A stretch of 64,000 nucleotides of DNA. It comes from Malaya genurostris (lineage: Eukaryota > Arthropoda > Insecta > Diptera > Culicidae). The notes under the pieces were generated by a model, which worked only from the letters and a program-made list of their open reading frames with translations, had not been told where the DNA came from and ran no database searches. Below are positions 56,858 through 64,000 of this stretch, one piece after another. The first letter of the stretch is position 1. The number at the start of each line of letters is the position of its first letter. The stretch spans positions 100,211,545 to 100,275,544 of the forward strand of contig NC_080570.1 of assembly GCF_030247185.1 (NCBI RefSeq), read 5' to 3'. The translations under genes and the position numbers were made by a program.

Positions 56858-59678
56858 TTAGTCTTGATGATCCAACATATACTGCACCATTTGTTCATGT
56901 CGATCTAGCATTTCGTCGTAGATGTTGCTGCTGTCCTGAGCAGGGTCACAAACCCGAGTCACACTGTGTTCGGGAAGCTGTTCGCTGATGTACTCATAGT
57001 AAGATTCTAGAGACTTTGGATCGCCGTGTTTTTTTGCTCGGGACATCTCCAAGACAAATTTGGCTCTGTAAGCAGCACCGAGAAGAGCGGCTTCCGTCGT
57101 CTGTTGTGTGTAAACTGGAGCGTTGAAGACATCGGAAACAACTTGTAGAATGGATTTGTTGGCGGAAGCTCCACCGGTCGCTAGGATACGGGTTTTTTCA
57201 CCGAAGCTGAAACCCATTTCGGTAGCGTATGCTTTTCTGGTAAGCATTTGACCTTCAACTAGAGCACGGATTTCAGTTTGTGGAGAGCTGTATTTAAGCA
57301 CGCCTCGAGCTAGCTCTGAGTTGCTCAAATTAGATGATTTATTCCAACGCAGCGATCCTTTCACTGGTGGAATAATTTCCTTGGATATAAAGTGGAGGGC
57401 CATGTTTCCAAAATTGCCTCGAGGTGTAGAATCCAACAGCTCGCTGAAGTTCACCCAGTTGTCGTTTGCTTCGGCTCGTTTGAATATGTCTCTCACAAGG
57501 GAACCGTTTCGAAAGCTGTTCAAAGACAACATGTCATTAAAATGAATTTAATTTTTACACCATTTCAAATACCATAATAGTCCCATATAACCGTTGTCCG
57601 TTGGGTGTACTAAAACGTGTCCTTCCTGGAGATTTGGAGGTTCACTCAGTTTCATCATAATTGTATCACTCGTTCCTAGTGACAAAGCTAACCAATCTTC
57701 TCCGATAGCCATTCCAGCTAAGGCGGACAGATTATCCCCAGTGAAAGCCACCACCTTACAATCAGCATTGAAATTGTACCTTTGAACGAAAAATTGACCT
57801 ATTGTTCCTATAACCGATGAAGTGGGAACTGGAGTTCCTAGTTTGACGAGTAAATTAGGAGCACACGCTAATAAGCATTCATCTGACCAATTTCGCTTCC
57901 TAATATCAAGCAAATTCATTCCAGATCCATCGGAATAATCGATTGGAGCAATATCTCCTAAAAATATCGATGCGAGAAAACTGCTTACCAACGAAATTCT
58001 TTCCGTATTTCGGTAGCAATCAGGGCGTTGTTCGTACACTTTTCGAATTTGCGGACCAGTGAATCGTTCGTAACATTTGGAACCGGTGATTTCCACCATT
58101 TTTTCTCGTCCTCCTACATGTTTCTCCATTTCTTCGCATTGCTTTCCGGTAGTTCCGTCCATCCAGATAGGTGTACGATGTAGCGTAAAAGCTGAATCAT
58201 CAATTTGCGTATGCAAGAATTTATCAGCATCTAAATTTTTCAACGTATTTATGCCACTTCGGGACCAATACAGTGATCCATGCTGCTGAGCAGAACCACT
58301 GACAGCCATAACCGTACTCAAATCTCCGCCTTGGACTACCAGTCGATCTAGCACCATATCTAAAGCTTTTACCCACATCACTGGTTGAACGTAGAATCTA
58401 AGGAAAAATAAGGAAAAATAAAGTTTCGTTTTAGAAATAATCATTGTTCAGTTTAAACTGTGATCCTCACTCATTTTTATCAACCCCAATATTTACTCCA
58501 CCACTGGTTCGAAATTCGGGAAGATCCGAATCAAATTTTACCTCTGCATGGGCTACATTCTCGAGTTTTGTGTTGAGCAGTACAGCTTTTAGCTGAAATC
58601 GACAGGCAAAAGAGTTCATTGTTAGTTGTATGATGTAATGAAATTTGTTCAACTGACTATGAGGGTTTTCGAACATAATTAAATACTGTTCTATACATAA
58701 TTGTCATCATTTTCCTAAATATCTAGAAAAAATCTGTTTTGATCCACTCAGATGCCTACTACTAAGTGATTATTCAAAAAACTTTTCATTGAATCTAGAA
58801 TAAAAACAAGAATAAAGTCAGTTCCGTTTTCGATGGTTTTGACCACTATTTCCTGTACTTACAGAACCAGAAACTAGAAATTGGTCCAGAATCAGAAGTT
58901 GTATCAAGATTAAATTTAAGCGTTCTATGGGAAAGTAAGACCTTTTATATGAATCTGAGTTTGTAAAAACGGTTCTGCCATTTTCGAGAAAATCATGTGA
59001 ATATTTTTTGCTAACCAATTCGAATAGACTTTTTTGACTCAGAAATCAGAAATGGAAATGAATTGTGATTCTTCTCTAATACTTGTATATCTTTGTATCT
59101 ACGAACCGCACACCTAGTAGTTTGTATGCATGATAATACATTGCGTTATAGAATACTAGGTATTTTTAAGACATTCGTTACATTCATTCAGTTCCACACT
59201 ATGCAGATGCAAAAAAGAGAAAGAATATCTTCACTAACTAGACCTACGGTCATAATGAGATTTTTCAAATTTTACTTAAGGCAATTGGCAACCCACAACC
59301 CACCTCATCACATTTTTTCATATCCGGCAAATTAGTTTGTTTTCTGTTGGTGCGTCAATTTAAAAATAAACCCTCTGAAAGGTATACTTTTCCACTTTAA
59401 GATTCCATTTTTTTTATTGGGAGGAAATTTGTTCCATTGCCGAACGAGATAAGAATGAACCCCTCATAGTTTATAAACAAATCAAATTACTTAACAGCTC
59501 ATGTTATGATGGTGATAAGGCAAAAGTTAAATTAAAGTCAAACCGGCGAATTGACCACGTCAACTGTCACTGAGGATCGAGTTTATGCTGTTGGCAAAGA
59601 TTTTTTTCCTAGACCGATATGTCATACCTTTTGGGTGCTGAGATCTAATCCAAGATACGTTTCGTTTTCAAACTGCAT
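56858..59678 (-). CDS. XYLB: Xylulose kinase (FGGY family)
   Basis: Four minus-strand exons (59678-59628, 58592-58471, 58397-57573, 57515-56858) join in phase to 551 residues. The enzyme phosphorylates D-xylulose with ATP to xylulose 5-phosphate, feeding the pentose phosphate pathway in the cytosol. Exon 1 is only 17 codons (MQFENETYLGLDLSTQK) and carries the N-terminal nucleotide-fold motif. Exon 2 gives LKAVLLNTKL..DLPEFRTSGGVNI. Exon 3 holds VMAVSGSAQQHGSLYW, RTPIWMDGTTGKQCEEME, FTGDNLSALAGMA and LALSLGTSDTIMM. The 57 bp intron 57516-57572 splits a Cys codon, restoring GLLCFRNGSLVRD, which matches human YMALLCFKNGSL. Exon 4 has ILATGGASANKSILQVVSDV. The small first exon sits 1 kb upstream and is the least certain part. 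All key motifs are intact. Confidence 0.95.
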
Positions 59679-60862
59679 GATGTCACTATCAGCTGATACT
59701 AGGAAGTACTCAAATTACAGATTGTCCACAGGTTCGATGTGATTGCTTACAATTGATAGCCCGGTATGAGAATGATCAGCTCATTTAAAGTATCTAATAT
59801 TGATCACTGATAAGTTTATCCTGATAAGTGAATTAAATCTTAATTTAACTTGAATAACGGAGTCAACAACAATCAGGTTTCTAAGCAGGACCGTAACTAA
59901 TAAAGTAAGAATTGGTTCTTAACAGACTGAGCTATGAACACAAACTGACGTTTTGTTTCCTTCTGCGCTGACTTCCATAACCGTTTGGATAATAGTGTGT
60001 GTGATGTTGTTTAACCTGTTAGCTTCTGATGTAAAATTATTTTTCGTATGAGTTGAATTGGTGTTGAGCAGGGATGTAAAATTATTTTTCGTATGAGTTG
60101 AATTGGTGTTGAGCAGGGATGCCAGGTCTGCAAATTTCAAAATGTATTTTTCTAAAAAAATAAGTCTGCACGCCATACAACGAGCGAGAATTTAGAAAAG
60201 GTTATTTGATCTATTGACTCAATTCAGATAATTCCACCATCCGCGGTCAAGTCTCAGGCTACAGACAGAGTGGAGGCCGGAAACTTAGCCGAGCTTGGCG
60301 TTGATCAAAGTGTCAAATGTACTTACTGCAAATCATATCGAATCCATTTTTCATTGATTTTTTTCGTGAAACATATTTTTATATAATCTCATCGTCAGCT
60401 TAGAGCGATAAGAATGGGATCTACTAGAAGATTGATAGTATCTGTAATCTTACTCTGGACAGCACCAGCCTAGAGGCCGTGGCAAAAAAACTTAACCAAG
60501 AATAGACCCAGTGGGTTCCTGCTTTCATGTCGTAAAAGGCGACAATTCCAGGAAGTACGTTTTCCTTCACTCATCAGATTTTTTCAACGTTTTATAACTG
60601 GTTGCTCCATTTTACTTAATGATCTTTTCTTTCAACAAAAAGTTTTTTTTTCAAAAACGTTTTCTCATAAATTACGACAAAATGATTTGTTTTGGGGTCA
60701 AAGATGCACTGCATCCTAGAAAGAGCGACAAATATCATATCATACTGTTTGTATCGGCAGTTTGATTGATTTAGCTTTGGTCGTCACAAGCCCCGACCTT
60801 ATACCTACCCGGTGTCAAATGGTGACTGGTGACAACTGTTTTTAGCAGAATGAGGAGGTGCG
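59679..60862. other. Upstream region of XYLB and repeat fragments
   Basis: It contains the 45 bp tandem duplication at 60028-60117, a short CAGGGATGCCAGGTCTGC MITE end at 60114-60180, and CATGTCGTAAAAGGCGAC near 60528, a phrase common in LINE 3' ends. No gene seen. The XYLB promoter could not be pinpointed. Confidence 0.4.
60028..60117. repeat. 45 bp tandem duplication
   Basis: GATGTAAAATTATTTTTCGT to GTTGAGCAGG occurs twice back to back (60028-60072, 60073-60117) without mismatch. Confidence 0.95.
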
Positions 60863-60959
60863 GAATATTAGCAAGCGGTGGGGCCGAGTGCAACTGTTGA
60901 TAAGGAACTGACATCTTACTACAGATGTCTCGATTATCAACCCACTCTTGCTAATATTC
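60863..60959 (+). other. Nested three-stem hairpin
   Basis: Outer stem GAATATTAGCAAG/CTTGCTAATATTC, middle stem GTTGATAA/TTATCAAC, inner stem GACATCT/AGATGTC. It could be the structured 3' end of a LINE or a small RNA; the strand is arbitrary because the stems are symmetric. Confidence 0.6.
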
Positions 60960-61990
60960 TTAACGTGGGGAGTGTGCAACACGTGAACTTATATAAAAAA
61001 AATATAAATTTTATATTATTAATAGTAACTATCCTATTGCCCTAAGCTTAGGATGATGAACTACAGGGCGTGTACCCTGCTTGGCGGATGAGGGTGGGAG
61101 TCAATTTACACTACGTATTGACCAAATCAGACCATATCGAGATCGATCGTTCGCTTAAAACTGTAAAATAAATTTATTATATCATCTGCATTGATCACGG
61201 AGTTCATATGACTAATGCTGCTTGAAATTGACAATAGGCCATTAGGTGGTTTCAGGCATTTCTGATGCAAATGGCACATTGTCGCAAAGCTGATTTACCG
61301 GTAGCGACACCTTCCAATGAAAAATGGAACCAAGAAAAGGAGGATTCTTTCGGAAATTTTCATATCGGCAGTAGTGATTTGCAACATTTTTATCGTTTAT
61401 TCAATAGTAAAAATAGATATCAGCAATAAAAATACACTGGGAGTAGAAGAAAATCATTTTTTTAAACAGATACCAGTGTAATGTTGATTTCTCGAGTACT
61501 AGAATGTATAGCGATCGTGTACTATTTATTTTGGATACTTTATTTGTTATTTCCAGGCATTTGAAAAATGGTATCAAACCAAGTTTAATGCTCTATTCTG
61601 AATAAACGGTAGATTTCGCACAATGAACTAAGATCAACATTACCACCTCAGAGTAAAAACTTTTTCTTCAACTTTTACTATGATTTTTCAAATGAATTTG
61701 CCCGTTTTCAAAAGAAATCGTTGAAAAGGTGGAGTAATTAGAAATTTTCCTACCTATTTGACAGCTCTTGCTTAACGTATCATCTCTAAACAAGCAGCTC
61801 CTCTACATTTCAGTTTTGCGACAATATGCCAATTGGAATGCTTATTCACCCCGGTTCTGTGTTTCGTTCGAGTCGGATTGTTTCGATCGAGTGTGAAATT
61901 TTGCATTCTATAGCTCGATCGAGTTCGAGTTTTCCATACAAAGGCATCACTCGATCGAACTTCAGAATGTAGCTTATTACATTCGTTCGA
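60960..61990. other. Intergenic stretch, no gene
   Basis: AT-rich, with a GC-richer piece (GGGCGTGTACCCTGCTTGGC at about 61065) that could belong to the same LINE-like remnant as the hairpin. From 61840 on, the CGATCGA/TTCGATCGAG motif recurs as in the adjacent inverted repeat. Confidence 0.4.
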
Positions 61991-62873
61991 CGGGTTCCGA
62001 TTCGATCGAGATGCAGAATGGGGGTGATTAATATCACCCTTGTTCTGAATGGCGACGTATTGATTTTTCGATCGAATGTGGTTTGATCGAATCCTAGCTA
62101 CCTTTGATTTTGCTAGCGTTATTAATGTCGTTTTCGTTTTTAAATTGCACCACACCGGTGTAGCGAAAGCTGCACTAAAACCGTTCGTTTTTACCAATTG
62201 CACTCCACCAGTGCTACACTTTTTCTGCACCGATACCACTGGTGTAGCACTCATCGGTGTAGCTCTGTGCAATGGAATCTATTATTGTAGTCAAGGGTTA
62301 CTGTTTATGTTTTCATCATTTCTGTTCGTTTATTCATGCCATGGTGTAGCACTGCACCGGTGTAGTGCAGTTTAAAGACGAAAACGACATAAGAATACAA
62401 ATGAAATACGATCGTAAAATCGATACGATGTTATTCAGAATAAGGGCTTATATCACAATAGGTATATAACAGGTGAATTAAATTAAAAAAGTGGACTTTC
62501 TAATGTTTTCGAAACCTCTTTCCAACACTTGTTTACAAGAACCCTGTTTCATAGTTGCGACATTGTTGATCCCAAAGCGCATTCCGTTGAAAAACTCCTT
62601 CGATTAGAGCTTCGATGTAAATAAAATTATCTTTTTCCACCATGCCGAAAAAAGGGAAACCTGCAATTGGTAAAAACGAATGGTTTTAGTGCAGCTTTCG
62701 CTACACCGGTGTAGTGCAATTTAAAAACGAAAACGACATTAATAACGCTAGCAAAATCAAAGGTAGCTAGGATTCGATCAAACCACATTCGATCGAAAAA
62801 TCAATACGTCGCCATTCAGAACAAGGGTGATATTAATCACCCCCATTCTGCATCTCGATCGAATCGGACCCCG
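61991..62873. mobile_element. 883 bp element with 212 bp inverted arms
   Basis: Arms 61991-62202 and 62662-62873 are near-perfect reverse complements, starting CGGG(T/G)TCCGATTCGATCGAG. The loop repeats CACC(G/A)GTGTAGC-type motifs. A long-TIR (foldback-like) element is likely; no target duplication identified. The 166-codon minus ORF crossing it is an artefact of the arms. Confidence 0.75.
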
Positions 62874-62966
62874 ATAAAGCTCTGCCGCGCGATTCCGTGC
62901 GATTTGTAAAGTTTCGCATCGCTTCGCTTTGCGTCGCGTGTCGCTTTCTCTCTGGCTTCACCCTAA

Positions 62967-63117
62967 GGTTGCTGTCAGAGTGAACACGATTTGCGAAACG
63001 TTTTGATGCAATGCACTATTATCGCATCGCTTTCACTGTGACATGTTTGCTTTGATCAAATGTAGCTGGCACGCGCGATTTGACGCTTGGCGTTCCGCGC
63101 TCACTCTGACAGCAACC
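62967..63117. mobile_element. 151 bp PIF/Harbinger-type MITE
   Basis: Inverted ends GGTTGCTGTCAGAGTGA with TAA on both sides (62964-62966, 63118-63120). No coding content. Confidence 0.85.
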
Positions 63118-63175
63118 TAAGAAGCGACAGAGATCTATAAACGAGATATGACCGATAACGAGACATTAAAAACGC

Positions 63176-63339
63176 TAGAGTGACTATAATCAGAGTGGCG
63201 ACAGCTGTTTGTTTGGAATGGCAGCTCCCAGTTCCAAACGAGCAAACGACCTGTCAATTCAATGTAAAGCTAATGGAATGTTTTGAATTGTTGCCAAAAT
63301 TACGGATGAGATGTCGTCACTCTGGTTATAGGCACTCTA
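63176..63339. mobile_element. 164 bp hAT-type MITE, copy 2
   Basis: Same length and nearly the same sequence as 2475-2638, flanked by an exact 8 bp duplication AAAAACGC (63168-63175, 63340-63347). Confidence 0.92.
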
Positions 63340-63347
63340 AAAAACGC

Positions 63348-63674
63348 CATTTCAAATTTCACTCATCGATGTATCTAGGATTCTAAGGTTAAAGTTAGAA
63401 TTTAATATATTAATTTGAAGACGTACTTGTCAAACCCGTCCCAAAAATACCAATATAGTACCAGGTTGGAAGAGAATAAAAAAACGGAAGCTACCATTCT
63501 GAATTTGAAGAAGTCGATGAATTATTATTATTTACGCGTCAAGTACCTATAACAATAAAAAAAAATACTTCAGCTTTCTTCAATCAATCAAGATTTCAGT
63601 GTAAGCGACAAGCGTTACGGGTGATTTGATCGCAATGTTTGGTGCTTGTTGTAACAATCAATAAGCGTCTCAAG
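63348..63674. other. Spacer, no gene
   Basis: AT-rich, without ORFs or repeats that I can support. Confidence 0.4.
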
Positions 63675-64000
63675 CAGGGATGCCAGGTTCACAGATTAAT
63701 CGGTGTTTCACAGATTTTCAACATTCCGCACAGATTTTAAAAATGGCACAGATTTCTGAAAAAGATCACAGATTTTCACAGATTCTGAAATTAATCACAG
63801 ATTTTTGAAATCGATTACAGTTTAGAACCAAAAAATACAGAGCGGTAAAGTAAAAAGGTACAGAGCGGTTTTGCAGTGAGACCTATTTTTTTTGCTCACC
63901 AAAATGATTCTGATCAGCTATTAGAGCAAATTCAGCAGTTAATGTAATAATATAATTAACAATGTAATATCGCGATTGAATCAGCACTGTCATAACCGTA
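63675..64000. mobile_element. hAT MITE end (CAGGGATGCCAGGTTCACAG), cut by window
   Basis: Terminal CAGGGATGCCAGG followed by TCACAGATTT repeats, the layout of the other CAG(A/G)GATGCCA elements here. The other end is outside the window or decayed. Confidence 0.6.

Noticed and set aside
61772..62375. 166- and 99-codon ORFs
   Set aside because: They cross the inverted arm of the 883 bp element and show no domain.

Overview
The window is eukaryotic and looks like genomic DNA of a culicine (Aedes-type) mosquito. It has short 56-62 bp GT-AG introns, insect-like orthologues (SF3A1, xylulokinase, CMTR1), a tRNA-derived SINE resembling mosquito Feilai, a mosquito-style I-clade LINE, BEL/Pao LTR retrotransposons, and dense nested MITEs. 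The species call is inference. Well over half of the 64 kb is recognisable mobile or repeated DNA.

Layout. 1-6735: I-clade non-LTR retrotransposon, entered at the end of ORF1. Its ORF2 is split at codon 18 by a 2.4 kb P-type terminal-inverted-repeat element (365-2798), which carries a broken copy of the 20S proteasome beta-2 gene and a small hAT MITE. 6736-11553: an unclassified repeat whose core is a tandem array of ~555 bp units, each with a TATA-like motif. A short inverted copy without the array lies at 39188-40556. 11830-12690: tail of an old BEL/Pao element. 12.7-17.7 kb: MITE cluster, including a 2.26 kb hAT with GGGTACGGGTC subterminal repeats that hosts a 334 bp P-type MITE and a Tc1/mariner relic.

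18268-24021: host block. A three-exon FANCM-like gene has an open frame but degenerate helicase motifs. It faces a CMTR1-like cap 2'-O-methyltransferase with an intact K-D-K triad, and a small unrecognised ORF lies between them. A hAT MITE directly upstream of the CMTR1 exons (24124-31124) was later split by a near-intact BEL/Pao element (24307-31012; LTRs differ at two positions by eye; Gag begins with a PHD finger; two in-frame stops).

31.2-53.2 kb is accessory DNA. It holds a near-complete 6978 bp P-element with THAP-type transposase exons (32070-39047), the inverted satellite-less repeat, a SINE, a Jockey-like RT remnant, several nested TIR elements, a long (TA)n tract and two hAT elements one inside the other. 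53353-59678 is ordinary host DNA: SF3A1 (plus) and xylulokinase (minus) converge with about 300 bp between stops. 59.7-64 kb returns to repeats: a nested stem-loop, an 883 bp inverted-repeat element, a Harbinger-type MITE, a second copy of the hAT MITE and a hAT-like end cut by the window.

The host genes (cap methylation, splicing, DNA repair-like, pentose metabolism) show no sign of acting together. The main biological story is the mobile DNA: a P-type superfamily with 7 bp target duplications, consisting of one transposase-bearing copy and three non-autonomous relatives, one of which carries host gene sequence. The other notable item is the apparently catalytically dead FANCM-like protein.
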